From: Xenopus tropicalis
Lineage: Eukaryota > Chordata > Amphibia > Anura > Pipidae
Reading direction: 5' to 3'
DNA length: 64,000 nt
Assembly: GCF_000004195.4 (NCBI RefSeq)
Contig: NC_030685.2
Location: forward strand, 58,900,048 to 58,964,047
The notes under the pieces were generated by a model. It saw only the letters and a list, made by a program, of their open reading frames with translations. It searched no databases and had not been told where the DNA came from. Both the position numbers and the translations under genes were made by a program. Below are positions 1-10,549 of this stretch, in pieces; position 1 is the first letter of the stretch; each line of letters opens with the position of its first letter.

Positions 1-2
1 CA

Positions 3-179
3 ATGTCTGATTCAGCAAATGTATCTATAGACACCTATAAGTCACCGGTGCCTTTTAAACACCCTGTAAGACGTAATATAGCTTTAAGTACCACTGAATC
101 AATAACGCCCAACAGATACTTATTACCCAGAAAACGTTCTGGGGCTCTGATACAATCTATTGATTGGTTGAATTTTTAA
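3..179 (+). CDS. Possible terminal coding exon (C-terminus of an unidentified gene)
   Basis: An open frame of 58 codons runs from near the window edge to a TAA at 177-179. A polyadenylation signal follows at 345-350, the arrangement expected of a last exon with a 165-nt 3' UTR. The peptide is rich in Ser/Thr and basic residues, contains a PRKR motif and ends in SIDWLNF. An ATG is present at 3-5, but it need not be the start because the frame may enter from an exon left of the window. No domain was recognised. The segment is not a recognisable transposon fragment, and no other copy was noticed here. It could be chance, since the frame is short; moderate-to-low confidence. Confidence 0.4.
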   Translation: MSDSANVSIDTYKSPVPFKHPVRRNIALSTTESITPNRYLLPRKRSGALIQSIDWLNF

Positions 180-344
180 ACATGTTAATAATTGTATATT
201 TTTCTGATTGTATGATATTGTATTTACCTTTTCATATGATTGTATATTTATTATATCAACAATTAAAAATGCATTAATGTTATGTTTTACTGAATTTACT
301 ATGTTCTAATGGTAAAGGTAAATGTTCATGTTTTGTCTTCCTTA

Positions 345-350
345 AATAAA
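345..350 (+). promoter_or_regulatory. Polyadenylation signal AATAAA
   Basis: AATAAA 165 nt after the stop codon of the open frame ending at 179, in AT-rich sequence. Fits a 3' UTR end, but AT-rich DNA yields such hexamers by chance. Confidence 0.4.
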
Positions 351-359
351 AAAATAATT

Positions 360-690
360 TATGTCAATTTAAAACTGTGAGTCTGTGTGTTTTTTCTACA
401 AACTTTCCTGTATGCAACTATAAATCTTGAAGCGGTCTTTCATAAACAAGACTGCGCATGTCTATGAAAGCACGCTAACAAGCCTGGACATGTTGGAATC
501 AGCTATAAAACATGTCCGGACACGGTACCATTTCCAAAAATACTTGTCTGGGCATGCCTTCGATATCATCCTGTAATATTAATCATAACCGCTAGGTACC
601 GCTAACATAGAGGTTTATATTCTTGTTATTATGTATCTATAATGCATTACCATTTTATAACCACATGGTGGCGCTCACACAGGCACCATG
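360..690. other. No gene seen; non-coding stretch
   Basis: Moderately AT-rich sequence between the putative 3' UTR and the CpG-rich cluster. No long open frame and no recognised repeat. It contains short inverted words (CATGTCCGGACA near 510) but nothing that could be named. Confidence 0.5.
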
Positions 691-990
691 TATGGGAGGG
701 CTGCCATTTCAAAAAATGGCGCCAACTTACCAACGCGTGGTATTGTGGGTAACACCCAAAATGGCGGACCATTATCATAAAATGGCTGCTGCGCAGTGGG
801 AGGGGCAATGCTGCGCAATGGGTGGAGCATAACACAGGGGCATTATGGGTATTACTCAAAATGGCGACTCAAAATGGCCGCTGCGCAGTGGGCGGGGTCA
901 TAATGCGCAGTGGGCGGGGCCAAATGGCGGCTCAAAATGGCCACCGCGCAGTGGGCGGGGCCATAATGCGCAGTGGGCGGGGCTAACCGG
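690..990. promoter_or_regulatory. CpG-rich cluster of GC-box, AAAATGGC and TGCGCAGTG motifs
   Basis: At least four copies of GTGGGCGGGG (near 886, 910, 949, 971) plus a GTGGGAGGGG variant near 795. These alternate with AAAATGGC (near 710, 768, 780, 858, 871, 935) and with TGCGCAGTG just before each GC box. GGGCGGGG is the Sp1-type GC box, AAAATGGC resembles the YY1 site, and TGCGCA resembles half of an NRF1 site. The 3' half is a degenerate tandem repeat of these modules. It could be a promoter, or the CpG-rich body of a transposon that mimics one. No transcript start or following coding exon was found. Confidence 0.4.
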
Positions 991-1109
991 TCTTCGTCAT
1001 AGCTCCGCCCACCTGTCAAGTTGACGTTTTGGCTGTGTATATACTACTTGTTACATACTGTATAGTAGAATGACTTGATTACAATCTCTGCCCTAGGAGT
1101 AGCACCAAT

Positions 1110-1535
1110 ATTTGAGCTTACATAGTTACATAGAGTTAAAAAAGACCAGAGTCCATCAAGTTCAACCCATCCAAGTAAACCCAGCACACACAACCCACAC
1201 CTACCAATTTATACACTCACATACATAAACTATATATACAACCACTAATACTAACTGTAGATATTAGTATCACAATAGCCTTGGATATTCTGATTGTTCA
1301 AGAACTCATCCAGGCCCCTCTTAAAGGCATTAACAGAATCTGCCATTACCACATCTCTAGGAAGGGCATTCCCCAACCTCACTGCCCTCACCGTGAAAAA
1401 CCACCTACGCTGCTTCAAATGGAAGCTCCGTTTCTCTAATCTAAAGGGGTGACCTCTGGTGCGTTGATTGGTTGATGTGTGGAAATCAGCAGTAACCAAA
1501 CTGCTCACAAAGGGATATGCTTGTGCTAAGAAACT
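1110..1535 (-). mobile_element. 5'-truncated LINE fragment (L2/CR1-like 3' end)
   Basis: On the minus strand, frame 1508-1251 encodes a peptide with motifs such as FFTVRAVRLGNALPRDVV and FKRGLDEFL, the usual C-terminal end of a non-LTR reverse transcriptase ORF2. The 3' end carries short ATAGTTACATAG-type tandem repeats, as in L2/CR1/Rex1-clade LINEs. The same 3' segment recurs in the opposite orientation at 19802-20008, so this is a dispersed repeat. The exact clade is inferred. Confidence 0.65.
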
Positions 1536-1582
1536 CGGGGCAACTACATTCTATTGCTATGCAATTGCTATGCCATTCTCCC

Positions 1583-2774
1583 TCAGCAGCAGCCCAAAGA
1601 GTGGAGTCTCATAAGGGCCACCTCCTGGCGGACCTCTTGTAGGAGGTCCAAAAATAAATTTGGCCCCCCTGTTTGGGAGGCAGCATCCCGTGCTCCTGGG
1701 GGTGCTTCTGGCGCTGCTGGTGGTGCTGCTGGAGGTGCTGGCTCTGCCTGATCATTGGCAAGCTGGGGATCCTGTGCAGGAGCCGGTGATGCCTCTGCCT
1801 CTGCCTCTGCCTCTGCCCCATTATCACCCTGCTCCACCTGTAGCCATTCGTCTGTCAATGAAAGAATTTCAGTTTGAGAAAAACAGCACTTGCTTTTGTA
1901 CCGAACAAATGATACAGGCTGAGATGTGTCATGTAACTACAGGAAAACCATTATCTATAAGCATGGCAGGTATGGGGCAGGGCATCTATAAGCATGGCAC
2001 GTATGGGGCAGGACATCTATAAGCATGGCAGGTATGGGGCAGGGCATCTATAAGCATGGCAGGTGTAGTGTTCAACAGCAACCCTGTTTTAAGATGTTTG
2101 TTATGTTTTGTTAATGTTTAGTGCTATGCAACACTGCTGACATTAGAGGGCGCCCTTTCCAGCAAACCAGATAGTATCATAGTCACTATGGTATGACAGT
2201 CATGTGAGCCATTATGGTGTCATAGCCATGTGAGCAGAGCTGGCAGCCTAACAGTTTGTAAAATAAAGCCTATAGCAAAAGCCTCTGTGTATGTGTGGGT
2301 CCAAACCTTACAGAAGGTATGGGGCAGGGTATCTATAAGCATGGCAGGTATAGGGTAGGGCCTCTATAAGTATGGCAGTTATGGGATGGGAAACACCATT
2401 AAGAGATAATCTCTATTTAAATAATCTGCAATTATGGCAAAAATAGCAAATTAAATAGGAAACAAGTGAGTGGTAATTTAGAAGAAAAATCTTTATATTA
2501 ATTTTTAATAAAATCTACCTTCCACTTCTCCCCTCAGCTCTTCCACAAGCTCTGTGTGACGTCTTTTGACGTCACTCCACAAACGCTGCAAGACGTGGAC
2601 ACTAAGATTGACCTGGTGATCCCGTCTGAGGCGCCGCCGCAGTCTCCTAATAATCCCCCTGCGGAGGGATTGGATCCCAGGAGTCCCTGCTGGGATATTG
2701 TCATATCCCTCCCGGTGCAGGAAGGATATAAAGTACCGCAGCTGCGCCTCATTCATGTTCCCAGGTCCAGCCAT
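1583..2774 (-). CDS. Two-exon SANT/Myb-like protein gene, copy A (Harbinger-associated)
   Basis: Exon 1 is 2774-2519 and exon 2 is 1851-1583; together they give an uninterrupted 174-aa frame. The intron donor (GAAG|GTAGAT) and acceptor (TTGACAG|ACGAAT) are in phase 1. Exon 1 encodes a basic helical region with RRGIIRRLRRRLRR and LQRLWSDVKRR, matching the plus-strand gene at 56910-58560 (LQRIWSDMKRR) with the same intron position and phase. Exon 2 encodes an acidic Ala/Pro/Glu-rich linker and a short helical end. The family resembles the SANT/Myb-like partner proteins of PIF/Harbinger transposons, which bind DNA and help import the transposase; that function is inferred. The start is the first in-frame ATG (MAGPGNMNEAQ). 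The 667-bp intron holds a minisatellite and a solo LTR. No transposase lies beside it and no terminal inverted repeats were found. Confidence 0.55.
1953..2386 (+). repeat. 31-bp minisatellite, split by an LTR
   Basis: About 3.5 copies of a 31-bp unit (core ATAAGCATGGCAGGTATGGG) at 1953-2063 resume at 2313-2386 for about two diverged copies. The gap is exactly the LTR at 2064-2312. It lies in the intron of the minus-strand SANT-like gene. Confidence 0.75.
2064..2312 (+). mobile_element. Solo LTR of an LTR retrotransposon or endogenous retrovirus
   Basis: A 249-bp segment starts TGTAGTG and ends TTACA, has an AATAAA signal near 2264 and a GT-rich stretch after it, as in R-U5. It is flanked by GCAGG at 2059-2063 and GAAGG at 2313-2317, a 5-bp target duplication with one mismatch. 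It interrupts a minisatellite whose phase resumes after it. No internal coding region remains, so it is a solo LTR. Family not identified. Confidence 0.6.
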
Positions 2775-2854
2775 GTCCACGCCTTGCAAAGTTTTCCAGT
2801 CCTACTGGTCACAGAGCAGGGCACCAGGTATTTATACTAGGGACACACCCTATT

Positions 2855-3085
2855 GACGCGCGCGCCGCGTAACGCACATGCGCGCAAATTACCGTGCGAG
2901 TGTTGAATTCTTCGCGCTCCGGGCTTGTCGCGCGCACGAATATTTCGTCGCGAAACGTACATTTGTTCGCGCAAGCGTATATTTCGTCGTGTAGGTGTAC
3001 ATTTGGTCGCGCAAGCATATATTTTGACGTGCACGTGTGAATTTTTACGCACAGGCCTCTAGTTTGACACGTAAGTGACAATTTT
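2855..3085. repeat. CpG-rich degenerate short tandem repeats (transposon subterminal type)
   Basis: Repeated words of roughly 20 bp, such as TCGCGCAAGCGTATATTTCG and relatives, with clustered CGCGC. The pattern resembles the subterminal region of the Harbinger-type element at 59100-59330. The segment lies just upstream of exon 1 of SANT-like gene copy A, as expected for that element's 5' end. No clean terminal inverted repeat could be placed. Confidence 0.45.
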
Positions 3086-3329
3086 GACTATTCTGCTATT
3101 GTATTGAATGAGCCTCAGAACCATTATGCTTTTTTGGCTTGCACCTCCATTAAATAATTCAATTAATTATAATGAAATGCAAGCCTTCAATACAAGTACA
3201 TTATTAGGAGCCTTAACAGACCCCAAACCAGACGAAATTTGATGATATTGCGGCAGCAGCAGCAGGAACTTTATTATTATGTTGGGTTGTTCTTCGACAT
3301 CAGCTGATTCTTTCACTTTTTCTTCTTAT

Positions 3330-3740
3330 TCTTAGCGCCCCCCATTTTCTAAACGCTACTCCTCCTACAGTTTTAGGGGTACAACACCCAAACTCCACAC
3401 ACTTCCTCACCCTATAGCGGACCAGGTTGCTTGTGCTTTTCTAAGCGATCCCGCCCTCGTCTTTTTGTGGCGCCCCTCTGAACCCCCCAATTTTCCCATT
3501 GACTTTGACAGGGAAGATTTTCAAACTAGTGCCACTCTTACAGCTTTGAAGCTACACCCCCCAAACTTGAATAACATAATCATGGGGTCACCCCGAATTA
3601 CACAGCAACATTTGTTGAATGACTTAAAGTCAACAACAGCCAAACTTCACCCATTGACTTTTATGGGGAAACTGAAACTGCTGCCAATCTTACACCCCCC
3701 AAACTAGAAGTAATGGGGTCACCCTGAATGAAAACATAAG
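3330..3740. repeat. Degenerate repeat with CACCCCCCAAACT words
   Basis: Recurrent words ACACCCCCCAAACT, CCCATTGACTTT and ATGGGGTCACCC recur every 100-150 bp between 3470 and 3730. The open frame at 3465-3707 reads through these repeats and shows no domain. Probably part of an old transposon; family not recognised. Confidence 0.4.
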
Positions 3741-4075
3741 GATTGTAAATTATTGTATTATTATTGTATTATAAATGTATTTCTATAGATGTCACCAAAT
3801 ATATCCTTATTTATAATAAACTTGTGTGAAGTAAATTATTTTCATTATTTATTTATTTGATTTCTTTTTTTAATTGTTTGTTTATTTATTTATTTATTTG
3901 CCATCATCAATCAATATTGCAATTACTTAGCTTCAAAATGTTCCACATATAATTGTCCACTAGGGACTAAATAAGTTTCAATGTACAGTTACTCCTGCCG
4001 CAATGGTCAATCTCAGCCTGTTACTGAGCACCTATAAAATGATCGACAGCAGTTATCACTAAACACCTAGAAGGC
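3741..4075. other. AT-rich non-coding stretch with TTTA microsatellite
   Basis: Poly-AT sequence with (TTTA)n-like runs near 3845-3900. No gene features seen. Confidence 0.5.
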
Positions 4076-4079
4076 AGAG

Positions 4080-4625
4080 ACAATATCATCACTTTATGCC
4101 TTGTGCTTTCATACCAACGTTTTTACCTCAGCACAGGCAGTTGGCAATACAATGCTTCTACATTCGAAAAGGGGAGGAGGGGGAAGGGAGTTTACCAATG
4201 CATCAAACTCCCCCACCTCCTCCGTAAAAATCAAAAGCATCCAATGACCAAACTAAATTACCAATTAGAGCTTACATAAAATTAAATATTAGGAATTGAA
4301 GCTTTTTGCCTACATACCACTGATTTTTACCTCGGCATAAGTTTTTCAATGCCACGGCGGTTCTCTAATAAAAGATCTTCCCATTACAACAGCATAGATC
4401 TCTCACTTTTCAAATCAAATGGCAATTATCGCCAGCAGCTGATCTTGGTTAAAACCTTGTGCCTATATACCATCACTGTTTTACCTCAGCACAGGCTTTT
4501 GGGATCAGACGGCGCAAATTGCAGCACGGAAAATTCTTGTGCCTACAGACCAACGATGTTTACCTCAGCACAAGTTAAGAATTCAAATGGCAATTATCGC
4601 CAGCAGCTGATCTTGGTTCAAACCA
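4080..4625 (+). repeat. Four degenerate copies of a TTACCTCAGCACAGGC-type repeat
   Basis: Words of the form CCTA(C/T)A.ACCA..G(A/T)TTTTTACCTC(A/G)GCA(C/T)A(A/G)G recur near 4105, 4310, 4465 and 4545. A second motif, CAAATGGCAATTATCGCC, recurs at 4418 and 4577. The open frame 4349-4651 is formed by these repeats and is not taken as a gene. Confidence 0.45.
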
Positions 4626-4630
4626 ACCAA

Positions 4631-6420
4631 GCAGCAGCAGCAGGTTATTAGAAAACAACAGACCACAAATTAGAAGACATTGGTCCATATTTTAGCAGAA
4701 GTCGCAACAATATAATTAGGAGCCATTTCCAGCCCCATAGTAGATGATATTTTGCCGAAGTAGCAACATTGCTAGTAGCCTTGATAGGCCATAATTAGAA
4801 GAAATTAGACGATACTGTGGCAGCAGCAGCAGGTTATTAGAAAACAACAGACCACAAATTAGAAGACATTGGTCCATATTTTAGCAGAAGTTGCAACGGT
4901 ATAATTAGGAGCCATTTCCGCCCCCAAAGTAGATGATATTTTGCCGAAGTAGCAACATTGCTAGTAGCCTTGATAGGCCATAATTAGAAGAAATTAGACG
5001 ATACTGTGGCAGCAGCAGCAGGTTATTAGAAAACAACAGACCACAAATTAGAAGACATTGGTCCATATTTTAGCAGAAGTCGCAACAATATAATTAGGAG
5101 ACATTTCCAGCCCCATAGTAGATAATATTTTGCCGAAGTAGCAACATTGCTAGTAGCCTTGATAGGCCATAATTAGAAGAAATTAGACGATACTGTGGCA
5201 GCAGCAGCAGGTTATTAGAAAACAACAGACCACAAATTAGAAGACATTGGTCCATATTTTAGCAGAAGTCGCAACGGTATAATTAGGAGCCATTTCCAGC
5301 CCCATAGTAGATGATATTTTGCTGAAGTAGCAACATTGCTAGTAGCCAGTATAGGCCATAATTAGAAGAAATTAGACGATACTGTGGCAGCAGCAGCAGG
5401 TTATTAGAAAACAACAGACCACAAATTAGAAGACATTGGTCCATATTTTAGCAGAAGTCGCAACGATATAATTAGGAGCCATTTCCAGCCCCATAGTAGA
5501 TGATATTTTGCCGAAGTAGCAACATTGCTAGTAGCCTTGATAGGCCATAATTAGAAGAAATTAGACGATACTGTGGCAGCAGCAGCAGGTTATTAGAAAA
5601 CAACAGACCACAAATTAGAAGACATTGGTCCATATTTTAGCAGAAGTCGCAACGGTATAATTAGGAGCCATTTCCAGCCCCATAGTAGATGATATTTTGC
5701 TGAAGTAGCAACATTGCTAGTAGCCTTGATAGGCCATAATTAGAAGAAATTAGACGATACTGTGGCAGCAGCAGCAGGTTATTAGAAAACAACAGACCAC
5801 AAATTAGAAGACATTGGTCCATATTTTAGCAGAAGTAGCAACGGTATAATTAGGAGCCATTTCTGGCCCCATAGTAGATGATATTTTGCCGAAGTAGCAA
5901 CATTGCAAGTAGCCAGTATAGGCCATAATTAGAAGAAATTAGATGATACTGTGGCAGCAGCAGCAGCAGGTTATTAGAAAACAACAGACCACAAATTAGA
6001 AGACATTGGTCCATATTTTAGCAGAAGTCGCAACGGTATAATTAGGAGCCATTTCCAGCCCCATAGTAGATGATATTTTGCCGAAGTAGCAACATTGCAA
6101 GTAGCCTTGATAGGCCATAATTAGAAGAAATTAGACGATACTGTGGCAGCAGCAGCAGGTTATTAGAAAACAACAGACCACAAATTAGAAGACATTGGTC
6201 CATATTTTAGCAGAAGTCGCAACGGTATAATTAGGAGCCATTTCCGGCCCCATAGTAGATGATATTTTGCCGAAGTAGCAACATTGCAAGTAGCCAGTAT
6301 AGGCCATAATTAGAAGAAATTAGATGATACTGTGGCAGCAGCAGGTTATTAGAAAACAACAGACCACAAATTAGAAGACATTGGTCCATATTTTAGCAGA
6401 AGTAGCAACGCTATAATTAG
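4631..6420 (+). repeat. 189-bp tandem satellite, about 9.5 copies
   Basis: The word GCAGCAGCAGCAGGTTATTA recurs at 4631, 4820, 5009, 5198, 5387, 5576, 5765, 5954 and 6146, and in shortened form at 6335. Spacing is 189 bp throughout except one 192-bp unit, which has one extra CAG. Each unit embeds a CAG microsatellite, ATTAGGAGCCATTTCC and GATAGGCCATAATTAG. A related diverged fragment sits at 3205-3270. The array lies just 3' of the hAT transposase frame (minus strand), so it may belong to the 3' part of that element. Confidence 0.9.
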
Positions 6421-6735
6421 GAGCCATTTCCAGCCCCAAAGTAGATAATATTTTGTAGGAGTAGCCACAATATAATTAGGAGCCATTTCCAGCCCCAAAG
6501 TAGATGATATTTTGCAGGAGTAGCCACAATATAATTAGGAGCCGTTTCAGACCCCAAATTAGAAGAAATTAGAATTTAAGAAAGAGTAGCAACATTGTAA
6601 GGACCCTTGATAGGCCACAAATTAGAATATGATATGAGATGATATAGTGGCAGCAGCAGCAGCTAAATTATTAGGGGAGTATAAGGCAGCAATTGAGAGA
6701 GGAGGGTACATCTGGGAGGAGAGGAGGAAGGAGAG
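6421..6735 (+). repeat. Decayed edge of the 189-bp satellite
   Basis: Two shortened ATAATTAGGAGCCATTTCC units near 6413-6530, then a diverged unit ending in a CAG run near 6648-6663. After that comes purine-rich sequence up to the stop codon of the minus-strand transposase. Confidence 0.6.
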
Positions 6736-6739
6736 GAGG

Positions 6740-8800
6740 CTAGTCCCTGATGTCAGCAATGGGCACATGGATATCCCCGCTTATCCATGCCTCATTCATT
6801 TTAATAAATGATAGCCTATCCACGCTGCCAGTGGATAGGCGTGTCCGCTTCTCCGTGACAACCCCACCTGCGGCACTGAAGACACGCTCTGACAGGACAC
6901 TGGCAGGGGGGCAAGCCAGCACCTCCAGAGCGTATTGTGCCAGTTCTGGCCACTGGTCGAGCCTCGACACCCAAAAATTCATGGGGTCATCATCAGTGTG
7001 CATGGCGTCCTGCACACTCACAGACCCCATGTAGTCAGCCACCATATTATCCAGCCGTTGTTGGTGGTGACTTTGGGTGCTAACCAGGCCTGCTGCTGCC
7101 TGGCGAGGCTCGAAGAAGCTTCTCCACACATCCATTAGATTCCCACCACCTCTAGCTGTGCTGCTGCTGCTGCTGCTAGACTCCTGTCTCTGCTGGATGT
7201 GTGGAGTAGTGGAGGCCTGAGTGTCAGGCAGGGGGAAGGCCTCCATCAGCTTGGCGCACAGAGCCCTTTTCAATTGACCCACCCTCCTCTCTCTCTGGCT
7301 GGGTACAAGGAACTGCGCCATCTTTTCCTTGTACCGTGGGTCAATCATTGTAGCCACCCAGTAATCCTCCCGGTCTTTAATGGCGCAGATCCGGGAATCA
7401 CTCCGGAGGCATGTCTGCATATGGGCAGCCATGTAGAAGAGGTCATCTCCTGCCTCCTCCCCCTGCTCTGTGTCTTCCCAGCCGCGGACAACAGCTGGGG
7501 TGGTAGGGTGGCGTGGGCCCTGCTCCCCCTGCTCAGCAGGCACCCAGTCCTCCTCTCCTTCATCCTCCTCATTAGGCATGTCCTCCTCATCATGCCTCGC
7601 AGCCCCTTCCACCTGCCTACGGGGCCTGCACTCCTCCTCCTCAGGCACGTCACCCTCCTCTAGCAGGCCATCCAACGTGCGCTTGAGGAGGAAAACCAGG
7701 GGTATAATGTCGCTCACACACGCATTGTACCTGCTAACAAAGCGTGTGGCTTGCTCAAAGGGGGCAAGTACTCGGCAGAGCTGCCTCATCTGCTGCCACT
7801 GCTCTGTACTAAAATAGCCCAAATTTGCCCCCTGAGTACCCCTGGCACTGTGCTCCAGCAGGTAGTTGCTGACCGCCCAGCGCTGCTCTACAAGGCGCTC
7901 CACCATGTGCAGGGTAGAATTCCAGCGCGTCGGCAGGTCACAGATCAGCCGGTGGGGTGGCAAACTATGTTGCCGCTGCATCCGTGACAAAGACGCGCTG
8001 GCGGTGGGGGACCTGCGGAAGTGGCCGCATACCCTACGTGCCTTCTCCAGCACAACTCCCAACCCTGTGTAGCTCTTCAGGAAGTGCTGAACCACAAGGT
8101 TGAGAACATGTGCGAAGCAAGGCACGTGGGTCAGACGGCCTAGATGGAGGGCGGCCAGCAGGTTGCGACCATTGTCGCACACAACATTCCCTGCTTGGAG
8201 CTGGCGGGGAGTGAACCACCGCTGCACCTGAGTTTGGAAGGCGGCATGGAGCTCAGGTGCAGTATGACTCCTCTCTCCAAGGCAGAGGAGTTGCAGCACA
8301 GCCTGGCAGCGCTTGTACTGCACTGAAGCATAAGTGCGGGGACGCTTCAGGGGTGGCTCATCCATAGTGGAGGAGGAGAAGGAAGTGGCCATGTGGGGTT
8401 TGCCCTTTACCCCACGGGGAGGCACCTCTAGCCTGAGGGGAGTCCTGCTGCCTGCACCCTCCCCAGCACTCATGAGGGTGACCCAGTGGGCCGTATAGGA
8501 AATGTATCGCCCCTGCCCATGCCTGCTGGTCCAGGTGTCTGTGGTGCAGTGCACCCTGCCCCCAACAGCATAGTCGAGGGACAGGGACACATTATCCACC
8601 ACCTGCTGGTGGAGGGCAGGGACGGCCTTCCTGGCAAAATAATGGCGGCTGGGGATCCGCCAGTTAGGGGCAGCGCAGGCCATCAGCTGACGGAAGGGGG
8701 CTGCATCAACCAGCTGATAGGGCAGCAGCTGCACTGCCAGAAGTTTTGCCAGGCAGGCATTGAGCCTCTGCACTGGAGGAAAGAGGTGCCTTGCGGCCAA
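6740..8800 (-). pseudogene. hAT transposase, catalytic and dimerisation part
   Basis: A 686-codon frame with the hAT order of motifs. An RNase H-like first aspartate region has TTDTWTS followed by a TAHWV element. The second aspartate region is VVCDNGRNLLAAL. An FAHVLNLVV (C..H) insertion is followed by LPTRWNSTLHMVERL. An acidic low-complexity insert and a Ser run come next. A C-terminal hAT dimerisation domain (FWVSRLDQWPELAQYALEVL, then ERVFSAAGGVV) closes the frame. The frame opens at a TTG, not an ATG, and overlaps by about 95 nt the upstream BED-domain frame in another register. It is therefore the frameshifted continuation of one protein. It would cut and rejoin the transposon ends if intact. 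Confidence 0.88.
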
Positions 8801-9782
8801 GGAACTGGGGGAGGGAGACCTGCCGGGACAGGGGCTGTGCAGATGGCAATAAGGAGGAGGAGGAGACAGAGGGGGCTGCAGAAGAGGCAGAGCTGCACAG
8901 TGGCCGCCTCCTACTGTGAGCCTCAGAATCCTCTTCCCTTGCTACAGGGATTGGGGAGCTAGCACCTGTTCCCTGGGGAATGGGAGGAGGTGGACAGGAA
9001 GCACCGCTGCCACCCGGTGCCCTGCCACTTTGGTGCTGCTCCCACGTCATCCTGTGATGACGTTTCATATGGGAACTTAATGCTGATGTTCCCATATGTG
9101 ACCCTGTCTGCCCCCTACGTACTTTCTGTCGGCAAAGGTGACAGACTGCTACTGACGGGTCCTGACTCTGGCACGTAAAAAATGCCCACACTGCTGAAGT
9201 GCGGGCCACCACCTTGCCTGCTGTGGAGGGCTGGGGACCTGAAGGCTGAAGGTCCCTGCCCATACGCCCAGAGCCTGTGGACCCAGGTGCAGTGCTGCCC
9301 TGTTGCCTACCCCCCCTAGCAGTGGTTGGTGGGGTCTTCTGCTTCTTTGGGGCCGGCTCTTCATCAGCATCACTAACAACAACACACAGCTCCCCCTCTG
9401 AACTGCTGCTGTTATCCTCCTGAGCCGGCACCCAGGATCTGTCCCCATCATCCTCAACATCCTCCCCCAGATCAGACCCTGCATCCACATCCACATCTGG
9501 CTCATCAGCCTGCTGCCCTGCCATTAGGGGACCCTGCCCAACATCCCCTACAGCTGATGTGGTGTGCTGTGCCACATACACCTCCTCCTCATCAGACAGG
9601 AATGCCCCCCCCATACCTGTCTGATCATCAAAAAGATCCTGGGTGTCTGGGCTGAAGTCCACCTCAGGATCAAATAATAAGGGGGATAGCATGCCCCTTA
9701 TCACTGAGCTAGCAGGTGATGCCACCTCCTGCTGCTCACTAGAGTCTGCAGCAGACGAGGTAGCCTGGGTGAGCCAGTCCAT
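8706..9782 (-). pseudogene. hAT transposase, BED zinc-finger part
   Basis: A 358-codon frame carrying a BED-type zinc finger near its middle: AVWAFFTCQS, then CHLC, then LSSHMKRHH, supplying the C-x2-C and H-x3/4-H ligands. Before it lies a long acidic, Ser-rich region with a PKKQK basic patch that could be a nuclear signal. After it comes a Pro/Ser-rich linker ending SLPQFLGRK, where related transposases continue into the catalytic domain. A one-register frameshift near 8750-8800 separates this from the catalytic frame. Upstream, the same frame continues through a TAG at 9836-9834. Confidence 0.85.
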
Positions 9783-9833
9783 AACTGCCTCTGCCTGCTG
9801 CGACTGCTGCGAAGTGGTGGCAAAGAAATCTGG

Positions 9834-10142
9834 CTAAGTCTTGCGACTGCCAGTTGCCCCACTGCGACCTGCCACCTGCTGCTGTTGCAGCTGCTGCTGC
9901 TGCTGTGACTGCTGCTGTGGCTGCTGCCCTATATTGCCCAGACTGGGCATAGCACGTGTGCTGGGCTCTTGCCCACAGCCAGCACCATGGCTTCTCCCAC
10001 CTAAACCACCCTTGCCTCCCACCCCACCCTCACCACCCACACCTCCCTTCCTCCCACCCTCACCACCCACACCACCCTTCTTCCCACCCTCACCACCCTT
10101 GCCTCCCATCCCACCCTTCCTCCCTCTCCCACGGCCCGTCAT
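9834..10142 (-). pseudogene. hAT transposase, N-terminal Gly/Lys-rich and Gln-rich part
   Basis: Starts at ATG 10142 (MTGRGRGRKGG), runs through a Gly/Lys-rich repeat, then a Gln-rich tract, and stops at TAG 9836-9834. It is in the same frame as the BED-domain segment beginning around 9782, so the TAG looks like a nonsense mutation in one long protein. The alternative, that this is a separate small protein, is less likely because the frame continues open after the stop. The longer open frame back to 10394 is probably 5' non-coding. Confidence 0.7.
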
Positions 10143-10549
10143 ACTGGACCAACTAAAAAAGAAAAAAAAATAGGGGGGGTTGGATATTTGGGGGAAGGTA
10201 GGGATAAATAAATAAAAGACTAAACCCCAGAAGTGTGCACCCACAAGGGATACACACACACAAACAAAGACAGACAAACGTAGCCCTAACAAGGGCTCTT
10301 GGGTCTCACAGGGGAACAGGCAAGCAGAAGAGGGAAAGCAGTGAACTGAAATCCACAACTTCCACTTGCACTGACTCACAGAAAGCTCTAACAAATCCTA
10401 CCTAACAGACAACACCTCTCACACCTCAGCTCCTACTCTATCCACTACCAAAAACGCACTGAGTAATGGCCGCCTCTGCACCTCCTTATATGGACAGTGG
10501 GAGGGCTCCAATCTAATTGGCTGATGTGGAAGAAATGGGCAAGGCTAAA
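10143..10549 (-). other. 5' non-coding region of the hAT element
   Basis: Between the transposase ATG and the CG-rich terminal part. Contains an A-rich run near 10155-10170 and CA-rich microsatellite-like sequence near 10250. No gene seen. Confidence 0.45.

Noticed and set aside
4631..6420. Regularly spaced repeats as a CRISPR-like array
   Set aside because: The whole 189-bp unit repeats, with no unique spacers, in a vertebrate-type genome. It is a satellite.
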